In this document: positions 17,028 to 25,708 of the stretch, one piece after another
Layout: each line of letters starts with the position of its first letter
Position numbering within the stretch: the first letter of the stretch is position 1
DNA from: an uncultured Pseudomonadales bacterium
GTDB taxonomy: Bacteria > Pseudomonadota > Gammaproteobacteria > Pseudomonadales > Porticoccaceae
Length of the DNA: 64,000 nucleotides
Assembly: GCA_943788895.1 (NCBI GenBank)
Contig: CALSRZ010000006.1
Coordinates: forward strand, 1 to 64,000
Reading direction: 5' to 3'
Translations under genes and position numbers: made by a program
Notes under the pieces: model-generated
Database searches by the model: none
What the model was told of the DNA's origin: nothing
What the model saw: only the letters and a program-made list of their open reading frames with translations

Positions 17028-17717
17028 TCAGTGGGCATGTACTTGACGGTGCAGAATACTGGAGAATTCTTCCGCAAAAGTTTCGTAATTACTATTAGTC
17101 ATTTCCACGAGTGCCGCATAGCGGTTGTAGGCAATAACTGCTGGTATTGCAGCAAAAAGGCCCATTGCTGTGGCGATTAACGCTTCGGAAATGCCGGGGG
17201 CTACGGTCGCCAGAGTCGCCTGCTGCACCATGGCCAGACCACGGAAGGAGTTCATAATCCCCCACACTGTGCCGAACAGTCCAATATAGGGACTTACCGA
17301 GGCTACACTGGCCAAAAATGGCAGGCTGATATTAAGTTTTTCGTCCTCTCTCGACAGCGCCACGCGCATGGCGCGATCGGCACCTTCCATCACTGCATCC
17401 GGATCGGCTTTATCACCCTGAGTGAGGCGATTGAACTCACGGAAGCCGGAGCGGAAAACATTTTCAATGCCATCAGTGCCGCCCTGCTGTTTGGCTTTTT
17501 GGGTGAGCTCTGTATACAAACTAGCTAGATCGACACCAGACCAGAAGGCATCTTCAAATTCACGGAAGCCTCGCTGGGCACTGCGCAGGTAGAGTCCGCG
17601 CTGAATTATCATCACCCAGGACATTACTGAGGCAATAAACAAAATCGCCATCACCCCTTGAACCAGCAGGCTGGCATTGGCAATTAACGACCATATGGAT
17701 AAATTTTCTTCAATCAC
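17028..17717 (-). CDS. tolQ: Tol-Pal system protein TolQ (ExbB family)
   Basis: A 229-residue inner membrane proton-channel protein with three transmembrane helices: about residues 13-38, 133-155 and 165-190. The second and third carry the conserved LATVAPGISEALIATAMGLF and AAIPAVIAYN segments lining the proton path. It works with TolR and TolA to power outer membrane constriction. It follows ybgC by 15 bases in the conserved order ybgC-tolQRAB-pal-cpoB. Confidence 0.95.
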   Translation of the reverse strand: MIEENLSIWSLIANASLLVQGVMAILFIASVMSWVMIIQRGLYLRSAQRGFREFEDAFWSGVDLASLYTELTQKAKQQGGTDGIENVFRSGFREFNRLTQGDKADPDAVMEGADRAMRVALSREDEKLNISLPFLASVASVSPYIGLFGTVWGIMNSFRGLAMVQQATLATVAPGISEALIATAMGLFAAIPAVIAYNRYAALVEMTNSNYETFAEEFSSILHRQVHAH

Positions 17718-17732
17718 TGCTTAACTCCAGGT

Positions 17733-18170
17733 TTAGCCTAGTTGGCTTTTTAAGGTTTCAAACATAATTTTTGGCATGCCTTTGGGGCGCTTGCTACGGG
17801 CATCGATACAGGCAACTTTTACACTGCCCTCGACTAATAATTCTCTATTTTCTTCTGAGCTGCCTCGAAAAACCTGCTGGGTCATTTCAAAGGTTACTCT
17901 GGTCGCTTTGGTTAGCTTTGCTGTTACAAATATCTCGTCATCGAGGATCGCCGGACTATGGTATTTAAGCCCAACCTCATGAACAACAAATTGCATACCA
18001 TCAAACAGCGCCGGTTTGTCAAAGCCTAGACTACGCATTAATTCGGTGCGCGCCCTTTCCATAAATTTGAGATAGTTGGCATAAAAAACAATGCCGCCAG
18101 CATCTGTATCCTCGACATAGACTCTGATTGGCAGAGAATACTCAGCGCGCTCATTAGTCATCAAGGGCAT
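17733..18170 (-). CDS. ybgC: Tol-Pal associated acyl-CoA thioesterase YbgC
   Basis: A 145-residue hotdog-fold thioesterase with the 4-hydroxybenzoyl-CoA thioesterase-type motif [20 protein letters not shown], whose aspartate is the catalytic residue. YbgC hydrolyses acyl-CoA or acyl-ACP and is linked to phospholipid synthesis in the Tol-Pal operon. Two in-frame starts exist: ATG 18170 and ATG 18161 (MTNERAEYS). Both lie inside the end of ruvB, whose stop is at 18154-18156, so translation is coupled to ruvB. The second start is as likely as the first. Confidence 0.93.
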   Translation of the reverse strand: MPLMTNERAEYSLPIRVYVEDTDAGGIVFYANYLKFMERARTELMRSLGFDKPALFDGMQFVVHEVGLKYHSPAILDDEIFVTAKLTKATRVTFEMTQQVFRGSSEENRELLVEGSVKVACIDARSKRPKGMPKIMFETLKSQLG

Positions 18171-19191
18171 CCAGTTGTTGATTGACCGGCTTGGGACTTT
18201 TTAAGCCAAAGTATTCATAGGCCATTCGGGTTGCCATACGTCCTCGCGAGGTGCGCATCAGGTAACCCTGCTGGATCAGGTAGGGTTCGAGCACATCTTC
18301 AATGGTGCCGCGCTCTTCGCTGAGCGCTGCCGCGAGGCTGTCGACACCTACAGGACCACCCTCAAATTTTTCCATCAGGGTTAACAGCAGACGCCGATCC
18401 TGATGATCAAAACCGCGCTGATCGACATTGAGCATATTCAGTGCCGCATCGGCAATCTCTGCGCTAATGCTGCCATCGCCTTTAACTTCGGCATAGTCGC
18501 GCACGCGGCGCAGCAGGCGGTTGGCAATTCTTGGGGTTCCTCTTGAGCGACAGGCAATTTCTCGGGCACCGGCGGCATCTATATCGACATTTAATATGGC
18601 GCCAGCTCGCTGCACAATACTGGTTAGGTCAGCTTCAGAGTAAAATTCCAGACGTTGAACAATGCCGAAACGATCGCGCAGTGGCGAGGTCAGCAAACCG
18701 GCTCTGGTGGTTGCTCCAACCAGAGTAAACGGTGGTAGATCGAGTTTGATTGAGCGCGCCGCTGGGCCTTCGCCAATCACAATATCCAGCTGGTAGTCTT
18801 CCATCGCTGGGTAGAGTATTTCTTCAACCACTGGGCTGAGACGATGAATCTCGTCGATAAACAGCACATCACCGGGTTCGAGATTGGTCAACAGTGCCGC
18901 CAGATCGCCGGCCTTTTCCAGCACTGGGCCGGAGGTGGTTTTAAGATCTACCTGCATCTCGTTGGCAATAATATGTGCAAGGGTGGTTTTACCCAGACCT
19001 GGGGGACCAAACACCAGGGTATGATCCAGAGGTTCGTCGCGTTTTCGCGCCGCTTGAATAAAGATATCCAGCTGTTCAACCACCACTGGCTGGCCCACAT
19101 AATCGGCGAGTGCAACAGGCCTTAGGGCGCGATCAAAACGCTCTTCAGCAACAGAGATATCTGGGGAGATTATGCGATCCGGTTCTATCAT
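18154..19191 (-). CDS. ruvB: Holliday junction branch migration helicase RuvB
   Basis: A 345-residue AAA+ motor of the RuvAB complex, driving branch migration of Holliday junctions. Walker [10 protein letters not shown] is at residues 62-70, Walker B FIDEIHRL near 115, the sensor region [18 protein letters not shown] near 170, and the C-terminal winged helix (RTSRGRMAT) near 320. Length and motifs are standard. It follows ruvA by 90 bases and overlaps ybgC by 17 bases. Confidence 0.97.
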   Translation of the reverse strand: MIEPDRIISPDISVAEERFDRALRPVALADYVGQPVVVEQLDIFIQAARKRDEPLDHTLVFGPPGLGKTTLAHIIANEMQVDLKTTSGPVLEKAGDLAALLTNLEPGDVLFIDEIHRLSPVVEEILYPAMEDYQLDIVIGEGPAARSIKLDLPPFTLVGATTRAGLLTSPLRDRFGIVQRLEFYSEADLTSIVQRAGAILNVDIDAAGAREIACRSRGTPRIANRLLRRVRDYAEVKGDGSISAEIADAALNMLNVDQRGFDHQDRRLLLTLMEKFEGGPVGVDSLAAALSEERGTIEDVLEPYLIQQGYLMRTSRGRMATRMAYEYFGLKSPKPVNQQLDALDD

Positions 19192-19281
19192 CTAACACCA
19201 TCTTGGTTTTGCTGGGTAGCATACCTTGGTGGTGTACATTTTTCACTAACCGACCAGTTGTTTCTTTGGCTTAAACCGCGA

Positions 19282-19884
19282 TTAAGAATTCATACTTTTT
19301 AATGCCAGACGGATTAGCTGTCCAGCATCGGTGACCGATTCATCAGCGACTCGATTAATAATTTTTGCCGCATCTGCAGGTTTGTAACCCAGAGCGATCA
19401 GGGCGCTCTCAGCCTCTTGAGCCAAGTCAGACTGGGCGCTGAGACTATTGCCCGACCCAGTATCGCCGCCACTGGTATCTATATCGCCAATCTTGTCACG
19501 CATTTCAATCAGCAAGCGCTCGGCGGTCTTCTTGCCGACACCAGGTAGCTTAACCAATGCCGCTGTATCGTTATTGTGCACAGAGAGTGCAAAATCATTG
19601 GCCGACATGCCCGAGAGAATTGCCAGCGCCATTTTGGGGCCTACACCGTTAACCTTAATTAGATTGCGAAACAGGCTGCGCTCGGAGACTTTGGTAAAAC
19701 CGTAGAGCTGCTGAATATCCTCACGCACCACAAAGTGGGTATGAAGAGTGACAACGGCACCGACTTCCGGAATATCGAAAAAGGTATTTAACGACACCAG
19801 CACCTCATAGCCAACGCCCTGCACATCGACCAGTAAATCCGGTGCCTGCTTTTCTACTACCTTGCCCTGAAGTCGTCCAATCAT
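19282..19884 (-). CDS. ruvA: Holliday junction branch migration protein RuvA
   Basis: A 200-residue protein with the three RuvA domains. The OB fold starts MIGRLQGKVV. The helix-hairpin-helix region includes VNGVGPKMALAILSGM and LPGVGKKTAERLLIEMRDK. A flexible Ser/Gly linker (about residues 138-152) leads to the C-terminal domain (LIALGYKPADAAK) that contacts RuvB. It tetramerises on four-way junctions. It follows ruvC by 33 bases. Confidence 0.97.
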   Translation of the reverse strand: MIGRLQGKVVEKQAPDLLVDVQGVGYEVLVSLNTFFDIPEVGAVVTLHTHFVVREDIQQLYGFTKVSERSLFRNLIKVNGVGPKMALAILSGMSANDFALSVHNNDTAALVKLPGVGKKTAERLLIEMRDKIGDIDTSGGDTGSGNSLSAQSDLAQEAESALIALGYKPADAAKIINRVADESVTDAGQLIRLALKSMNS

Positions 19885-19917
19885 AATGTTTGCTGTTCTC
19901 GTCTATTGACTGTCATA

Positions 19918-20436
19918 TTATTTGTGTCGCCCGCGGGCGTAACCGCTGGCACCGGCCATGGCGGCCAGAGATTTTGATGTCTGTGCATGGCAGAGTGCGA
20001 CTGCCAGAGCATCGGCGGCATCTTCAGCCGGCGCTTCGGATAATTTTAGCAGCTGCACAATCATCATCTGTACCTGAGATTTATCTGCGGCACCTGTGCC
20101 GACCACCGCCAGCTTAACGCTGCGTGCCGAGTACTCACCGACGCTAAGGCCGGCATTAACTCCGGCGACAATGGCGGCGCCGCGAGCCTGGCCCAATTTT
20201 AGCGCGGAGCTGGCATTGTGGGATAAAAACACTTCTTCAATACCCATCTCTTCGGGGTGATATTGCCCGACCAGCTGGGTGATACCATCAAAAATAATTT
20301 TTAAACGCTCGGGGAGAGATTCTTCCGGTAGGCGAATAATACCGCTGGTGACATAGCGTGCTTTTCCCGCCTCAACATCGATAATACCGTAGCCGGTACG
20401 CCGTGATCCTGGGTCTATGCCAATTATTCGAGTCAT
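19918..20436 (-). CDS. ruvC: Crossover junction endodeoxyribonuclease RuvC
   Basis: A 172-residue RNase H-fold resolvase that cuts Holliday junctions. The metal-binding acidic residues are visible: D in RIIGIDPGSRRTGYG (residues 3-17), E in GIEEVFLSHN (about 65-74), and the DAADALAVAL pair near 139-148. It is first in ruvCAB. The gene usually upstream of it, yebC, is absent; a MacAB-like exporter lies there instead, also on the minus strand. Confidence 0.97.
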   Translation of the reverse strand: MTRIIGIDPGSRRTGYGIIDVEAGKARYVTSGIIRLPEESLPERLKIIFDGITQLVGQYHPEEMGIEEVFLSHNASSALKLGQARGAAIVAGVNAGLSVGEYSARSVKLAVVGTGAADKSQVQMMIVQLLKLSEAPAEDAADALAVALCHAQTSKSLAAMAGASGYARGRHK

Positions 20437-20529
20437 GGGGTTGTTTGCTTTCTAATTTGCCTGCGAGTGTTGCAACCCAGCGCCGTTGAGTCAACCTCAA
20501 TTGCCTTTGCGCACTTCTATATCAGCTCC

Positions 20530-21726
20530 TTATTCAGCTCTAAGCGCATCAATCGGGGTCAACCGCGCCGCGCGTCCGGCGGGTCGACTGCCGGCAACCA
20601 GACCAATCAACATGGAGATACCCAGCGCACCGAGAACAATTGTCGGACTAAGGGCAACCGGTAATCCCGGCACAAATAGATAGATAATTAATAGCAATAA
20701 ACCGACTAACAACAGACCGCAAATACCGCCAATCAGACCCAGTACCAATGCCTCACCTAAAAACAGCGTGCGCACTTCACCGACAGTGCCTCCCAGAGCG
20801 CGCAATAACCCTACTTCGGCAATTCGCTCATTGACGGTAATCATTAGAATGGTGGTGATACCGACACCACCCACTAGCAATGAAATAGCCCCTAACCCAG
20901 CGCCAGCAAAGGTCAGGATAGATAAAATATTATCCATGGTTGAGAGCACCTGATCCTGGGTGACTATAGTGAAATCCTCAAACCCATGACGCTCGATCAA
21001 TAGCTTGCTGATCTTTGCGGCCATCGCCTCACTCGTTGATCTTGGATTAAAGAAGATATCAATTTCCATCAGGCTCTGGCGGTTAAATAACTGCATCCCT
21101 TTGCCCGCCGGAATATAGACCAGGTCATCGAGATCTGTGCCCAAAAATTCACCTTTCGGAGCGGTGACACCAATCACCCGAAATCGCGCGCCACCTATAT
21201 GGACAAAATCCCCCACCGGATTAGCATTGGCAAATAACTCCTGCCGAACCTTACTGCCCAACACCACAAAAGAGCGCGGTCGCTGCAGATCATCGGCGGG
21301 CAAAAAGCTACCCAGTTCCAGCTCGAGCTTCCAGGCCTTGTCCGCCGCACCGCCGACACCGGCAATATCTACATAGCGACCGCGCTGACCGGCTTTAACC
21401 TTGGCATTGCCCATCACTACCGGCACCACCTGCTCAACATTGGGCAAATTGGCGATTGCCGATGCATCATCCAGGGATAGTGGCCTGGTGGTATTTAATA
21501 ATCCCCCGACCCCAAAGGTTTCTGTTTTACCGGGATTTACGGCAATAATATGACTGCCAAACTGGGTGAATTCATTGAGTACAAAAAGCCGCAAACCCTC
21601 ACCCAGCGCACTCAATAAGACCATCGCCGCAATACCTATAGAGAAGCCAATAACGGTCAATAAGCTGCGAGTGCGCTGCATCCACAGCGCCTTAAAAATC
21701 CAGCGACTGCTGTCGCCCAGGCGCAT
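20530..21726 (-). CDS. MacB-type ABC transporter permease, second copy
   Basis: A 398-residue permease of the MacB/FtsX family: one N-terminal transmembrane helix (RSLLTVIGFSIGIAAMVLLS, about residues 18-37), a large periplasmic MacB-core domain, then three C-terminal helices with the conserved INERIAEVGLLRALGGT-like segment (here VNERIAEVGLLRALGGTVGE). Start ATG 21726 overlaps the stop of the preceding permease by one base (TAATG), so they are coupled and probably heterodimerise. A longer open frame upstream of this ATG lacks similarity and lies in the neighbour. Confidence 0.9.
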   Translation of the reverse strand: MRLGDSSRWIFKALWMQRTRSLLTVIGFSIGIAAMVLLSALGEGLRLFVLNEFTQFGSHIIAVNPGKTETFGVGGLLNTTRPLSLDDASAIANLPNVEQVVPVVMGNAKVKAGQRGRYVDIAGVGGAADKAWKLELELGSFLPADDLQRPRSFVVLGSKVRQELFANANPVGDFVHIGGARFRVIGVTAPKGEFLGTDLDDLVYIPAGKGMQLFNRQSLMEIDIFFNPRSTSEAMAAKISKLLIERHGFEDFTIVTQDQVLSTMDNILSILTFAGAGLGAISLLVGGVGITTILMITVNERIAEVGLLRALGGTVGEVRTLFLGEALVLGLIGGICGLLLVGLLLLIIYLFVPGLPVALSPTIVLGALGISMLIGLVAGSRPAGRAARLTPIDALRAE

Positions 21727-22934
21727 TATTGCAAGCCTCGCAGTGCCAGAACCGGGTCCAGCGCCGCAGCGCGCCGGGCCGGTGCAATAGAGAATGTTAG
21801 GCCGGTAATAAAAGCCATACCCACTGCTGCAGGCACTGCCCAGAGCGGTGGCATCAGTGGGAACTGTGGCCATAGATTGGCAAATACAAAAATCAGTCCA
21901 AAGGCGAACAGAATACCGGCGATAGAGCCCATGGAGATCAACAGTAGCGACTCACCGACAAACAACTGCCTTATCTGTCGGCTACTAGCACCTATAGCTT
22001 TTAACAAGCCTATTTCCCGACGCCGCTGGCTAACGGAAATAAGACTGATATTCATAATTAAAATACCCGCGACCAATAAACTGATCGATGAGATTGCGGC
22101 AATCGCCATGGTCAGTACCGAGAGAATATTATCGAAAGCAGCAAGCATGGAATCCTGACTGATCACCGTGACATCCTCCTCGCCATCGTGGCGTTTGCGA
22201 ATGGTCGATAACATCTGCTGCTGAATTTTGTCGCTGTCGGCGCTGGCTGCTATATCGAGAATAATACGAAATAGCCCAGGCGAATCGAACAGCTGTTCGG
22301 CGGTGCGTACTGGTATCACCAACATATCACGCAGATCCAGACCCAGGGATTCACCGCGTTCTTCAAGCACGCCAATAACCCGCATACGCCGATCACCGAC
22401 TCTTACCCATTCACCCAGTGCGCGACTATTGCCAAACAACTCGCGCTTGAGTTTTACTCCTAGCACACAGACTGCCAGCGCCTCTGAACGGGTGCGCGGC
22501 GAGAGTATGCGGCCAGCGCCCACATCCAGCTGTCTTACCGCAAAAAAAGCATCGGTGCTGCCTAGGGTAATCACTTCTCTGGACCGACTGTCACGCGCCA
22601 CGGTGGTCATACCGGCAATAATTGGCGCCATTGCCAGAACACCGGGAATTCTCTGCAGGGCATTGGCATCTTCGAGAGTCAGGTCGCGAGGTACAGCGCC
22701 ATAAATTGGCGGTCCACCGCCGGTTGTCTCCTTGCGACCGGGGAGAACAATCAATACCCGATTTCCCAGCGCCGAGAATTCCCGATCGACATAGCGTCGC
22801 GCACCCTCACCAAGACTGGTCAATAAAATAACCGAGGCGACACCAATCCCCACCGCCAGCAATAAAAGAAAGGTACGCACTCGATGGCGCTGGAATATCT
22901 GCCCATTGAAAACAAACTGATCAAGCAGTTTCAT
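21726..22934 (-). CDS. MacB-type ABC transporter permease, first copy
   Basis: A 402-residue MacB/FtsX-type permease with the same layout as its downstream partner: an N-terminal helix (VRTFLLLLAVGIGVASVILL, about residues 19-38), a periplasmic domain, and three C-terminal helices including SQRRREIGLLKAIGASSRQI. Sharing one operon with a second permease, a dedicated ATPase and an HlyD-type adaptor, it forms a tripartite exporter of the MacAB/LolCDE-like class. The cargo is not readable; macrolides, peptides and lipoproteins are all exported by relatives. It overlaps the ATPase gene by 14 bases. Confidence 0.9.
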   Translation of the reverse strand: MKLLDQFVFNGQIFQRHRVRTFLLLLAVGIGVASVILLTSLGEGARRYVDREFSALGNRVLIVLPGRKETTGGGPPIYGAVPRDLTLEDANALQRIPGVLAMAPIIAGMTTVARDSRSREVITLGSTDAFFAVRQLDVGAGRILSPRTRSEALAVCVLGVKLKRELFGNSRALGEWVRVGDRRMRVIGVLEERGESLGLDLRDMLVIPVRTAEQLFDSPGLFRIILDIAASADSDKIQQQMLSTIRKRHDGEEDVTVISQDSMLAAFDNILSVLTMAIAAISSISLLVAGILIMNISLISVSQRRREIGLLKAIGASSRQIRQLFVGESLLLISMGSIAGILFAFGLIFVFANLWPQFPLMPPLWAVPAAVGMAFITGLTFSIAPARRAAALDPVLALRGLQ

Positions 22935-23628
22935 TATTCACCTGAGGCATTGCTGTGAGTCTGTAGTCCCGATCAATCTGCCCATCGACCATACGAATAT
23001 GCCGTGTCGCACGATCGCCAATATTCTGGTCGTGGGTCACCATAATCAGGGTAATACCCTCGCGGTTAAGGCTTTCCAAAACATCAATAACTTCACCACC
23101 AGAACGGGAATCGAGATTCCCCGTAGGCTCATCTGCAAGCAGCAGTCGTGGGCGCATAACGATGGCCCGGGCAATGGCTACCCGCTGTAACTGGCCTCCG
23201 GATAACTGGTTGGGTTTATGGCTGGCCCGCGAAGTCAGGCCAACCATCTCTAAAACCTCGGCAACTGCCTCGCGGCGCTTTTTAAGTGGCTGTTCGGCAA
23301 GCATCAGCGGCAACTCAATATTTTCAAAGGCGGTCAGTCGATTTACCAGATGAAATGACTGGAAGATAAAGCCGATATTCTCGCCGCGCAGTCGCGCGCG
23401 CTGCTCTTCTGCGAGCACCTCGGTAGCGACATTATCAAACCAGTAGCGGCCGGAATCCGGGCGATCGAGCAGGCCAATCATATTTAACAGGGTCGATTTA
23501 CCCGAGCCTGAGGGGCCCATTACCGACAGGTATTCGCCGGACTCAATTGATAGGCTGACATCGCGCAACGCACGCAATGGCGACTCGCCAACCTGGTAGG
23601 TCTTATTAACCATCTCGAGTCTGATCAC
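22921..23628 (-). CDS. MacB/LolD-type ABC transporter ATP-binding protein
   Basis: A 235-residue ABC ATPase: Walker A GPSGSGKST (residues 38-46), Q-loop in FIFQSFHLV, signature LSGGQLQRVAIARA, Walker B LLLADEPTGNLDSRSGG and H-loop VTHD. The TGNLDS extension is typical of the MacB/LolD/FtsE group, which uses ATP for mechanotransmission with FtsX-fold permeases. It overlaps the HlyD gene by 4 bases upstream and the first permease downstream, so the four genes are one operon. Confidence 0.94.
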   Translation of the reverse strand: MIRLEMVNKTYQVGESPLRALRDVSLSIESGEYLSVMGPSGSGKSTLLNMIGLLDRPDSGRYWFDNVATEVLAEEQRARLRGENIGFIFQSFHLVNRLTAFENIELPLMLAEQPLKKRREAVAEVLEMVGLTSRASHKPNQLSGGQLQRVAIARAIVMRPRLLLADEPTGNLDSRSGGEVIDVLESLNREGITLIMVTHDQNIGDRATRHIRMVDGQIDRDYRLTAMPQVNNETA

Positions 23629-24755
23629 TGGGCGACAACCACTTCGGCACCTGCAACTATGCCCTTAACGCCAATATTGCCGACAATTAAATCGCCCTCT
23701 TCGAGCCCGCTGAGCACTTCACTGTAGTGCCAGTTGGCGAGACCGATCTCTATTTCACGCTGCTGGACAAGGTTATCTGCATCGACTACCAGTACAAATT
23801 TCTCATCGACAATCAACTCGGTAGGCACTCGCAGGGCGCTGCTTTTAGCCTGCAGAATCACCTCCATATCGGCGCTATAACCGGCCAGCAGTCGAGGCAT
23901 ATCTGCATCGGGCAGCAGATCCGCCTCCACTTCAACAGTTCTCGCCTGCTTTTCGAAGTCCAGTACATAGGTTGAAATTCTGCGGATAGTGGCGGGAAAG
24001 TTTCGCTCACGGAAGGAGTCCATAGTCACCCGCACTGGCATACCAACGGCAATATCGGAAGCATCGACCTCATCGATTGGTGCGCTGATGTAGTGGCAGT
24101 TATCGGTTAATAGATCAATCGCCGGCGGTGTTGGCACCCCCGGTGGCGAAGGTGTGGAGAACTCCCCTACCTCACCGGTAACCTCGGCAACACGTCCGGC
24201 AAAGGGGGCAATCAGATAGGTCTGGGCTAAAATTGCCTCGGCGAGTTTTAAGCTGGCCAGTGCCTGGGCTTTTCGCGCATCGGCCGCTGCACAGGCCGCT
24301 TCGCTGGACTGGGATTTTGCCGCGGCCATATCGGCGCGCTCCGCAGAGATAAGTTTTTGTTTCAGCAGGCGCGACAGGCGATTCGCCTCACGGGCATCCG
24401 AGGACGATGCAATGCAGATACTTTGATGCTCTTTGTTGGCGGACTGGACCTGCGCTCTGGCCTGCTCGACCTGGGCCTGTCGATCGTTATTCCACAGGGA
24501 CATCAGTAACTGTCCCTTTTCAACCCGATCCCCTTCACGCACATGCAGCTCGGCAATTTGACCGCCAATCGGCAGGGATAATTTAGAGCGCAGACAGGCA
24601 TTCACTGTTCCGGCCCGGGTATTTGAAACAGTTTGCTCAACCACCCCCGAAGAGACTTTTACCAATTTCACTTCTGGCAGATCGGGCCTGGATAGCAGAT
24701 AGATAAGTCCGACCAGAACCACAATAACCACAGCGACTATCAATCTCTTCTTCAT
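23625..24755 (-). CDS. HlyD/MacA-type periplasmic adaptor protein
   Basis: A 376-residue membrane fusion protein: N-terminal signal anchor (residues about 4-20), biotinyl-lipoyl-like half (LPIGGQIAELHVREGDRVEKG), a coiled-coil hairpin at about residues 90-170 rich in Ala/Gln/Lys, the returning lipoyl half (TYLIAPFAGRVAEVTGEVG), and beta-barrel domains. It couples the ABC permeases to an outer membrane channel. No TolC-like gene is present here, so a shared TolC must be encoded elsewhere. It is the first gene of the exporter operon; its promoter should lie between 24756 and 24887. Confidence 0.92.
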   Translation of the reverse strand: MKKRLIVAVVIVVLVGLIYLLSRPDLPEVKLVKVSSGVVEQTVSNTRAGTVNACLRSKLSLPIGGQIAELHVREGDRVEKGQLLMSLWNNDRQAQVEQARAQVQSANKEHQSICIASSSDAREANRLSRLLKQKLISAERADMAAAKSQSSEAACAAADARKAQALASLKLAEAILAQTYLIAPFAGRVAEVTGEVGEFSTPSPPGVPTPPAIDLLTDNCHYISAPIDEVDASDIAVGMPVRVTMDSFRERNFPATIRRISTYVLDFEKQARTVEVEADLLPDADMPRLLAGYSADMEVILQAKSSALRVPTELIVDEKFVLVVDADNLVQQREIEIGLANWHYSEVLSGLEEGDLIVGNIGVKGIVAGAEVVVAQ

Positions 24756-24887
24756 AGTAATTCCTTTAATAGATTACTAATTCAATGTAGTTAATAGTTG
24801 TGCAGGTTTCTACTGTTCGGCTAAAACTGCCGGGCTCTGCGAATGGCTAGATGACTTATAGCAAGTCAGTGGAGAATATGCAGGCAA

Positions 24888-24926
24888 AAAAAAGACCCTT
24901 TGGATTTAATCCAAAGGGTCTTTTTT
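24888..24926. terminator. Strong bidirectional terminator
   Basis: Perfect 19-base arms (24888-24906 and 24908-24926) around GACCCTTTGGATT, with A6 on one side and T6 on the other. It ends the Lys/Ala-rich gene on the minus strand 12 bases after its stop and can equally stop plus-strand transcription. Confidence 0.9.
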
Positions 24927-24937
24927 GACAAACCAAT

Positions 24938-25552
24938 TTACTCTTCAGCTTTTGGCTTTGCTTTTGCCTTGGGCGCTGCTTTGGCTTTTGGTGCAGCCTT
25001 GGCTTTAGCCTTTGGAGCAGCTTTTGCCTTGGCCTTTGGTGCAGCTTTGGCTTTAGGTGCAGCTTTTGCCTTTGGAGCAGCTTTCGCCTTGGCCTTTGGA
25101 GCAGCCTTTGGCTTTTGGCTTTTCCGCAGGGGCTTCTTCGGCTGCTGGGCTTCTTCTGCAGCGGAGCTTCTTCTGCAGCAGGACAGGCTCTTCAACCACA
25201 TCCTCTACCACAGGAACTTCTTCCCACGGAGCTTCTTCGCCGGGGCTTCTTCTACAACCGCCGGGGCTTCTTCTACAACAGGAGCAGCTTCTTCTGCAGG
25301 TGCCTCTTCGGCAGGAGCTGGTTCTTCAACAGGCGCCTCCTCAACAACTGGAGTTTCCTCTACAGCAGTTTCTTCAACGACTTCTTGAACAACAGGTGGG
25401 GCTGGCTTGGCAGTCTTGATTAGACCTTCCGCCAATAGAATGGTGATTTTTGCGTCTGCATTTACCCAGTTCTTGTCTGCATCTTTAACTGCATAACGAC
25501 CTGAGCCTTTCTGGTAAACAGTGTATTCCTTAGTCTTTTTTATAACTTTCAT
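24938..25552 (-). pseudogene. AlgP-like Lys/Ala-rich protein with conserved N-terminal domain, frameshifted
   Basis: The ATG at 25552 (behind AGAGGTG) opens a conserved ~50-residue domain (KKTKEYTVYQKGSGRYAVKD, then LLAEGLIKTA) seen in gammaproteobacterial hypothetical proteins. A Glu/Ala/Pro-rich stretch of EEAP repeats follows. The frame then closes at 25205, but the repeat pattern resumes in other frames: EEAP repeats again, then PKAKA repeats to 24938, a histone-H1-like basic tail. At least two or three single-base shifts lie between 25120 and 25250. Rejoined, the protein would be about 205 residues with an acidic middle and basic tail, likely DNA-associated. Slippage in repeats or sequencing indels would both explain it. 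Confidence 0.65.
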
Positions 25553-25655
25553 CGGTAACACCTCTTTTTATGATTACTCGTCTGAGTTTATAGTTTTTCC
25601 TAATACCGCCTCTTAACTTGCTTTTACTTATATCTATCTTACTTTCTAGAAAATC

Positions 25656-25694
25656 CACGGCTGCTGTATCCTAACTGAAAAACAGCCGCCGTGG
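25656..25694. other. Long imperfect hairpin after aspS
   Basis: CCACGGCTGCTGT (25656-25668) pairs with ACAGCCGCCGTGG (25682-25694) with one mismatch, 14 bases after the aspS stop on the minus strand. Few T residues follow, so it is a weak terminator or mRNA 3'-end structure. Confidence 0.45.
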
Positions 25695-25708
25695 AAATAT
25701 GCCTCTAT

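Noticed and set aside
24900-25423. Plus-strand frames rich in Ala/Phe/Gly repeats
   Set aside because: They are the complement of the PKAKA/EEAP repeats of the minus-strand gene. The repetition comes from that gene, not from a repeat protein on this strand.
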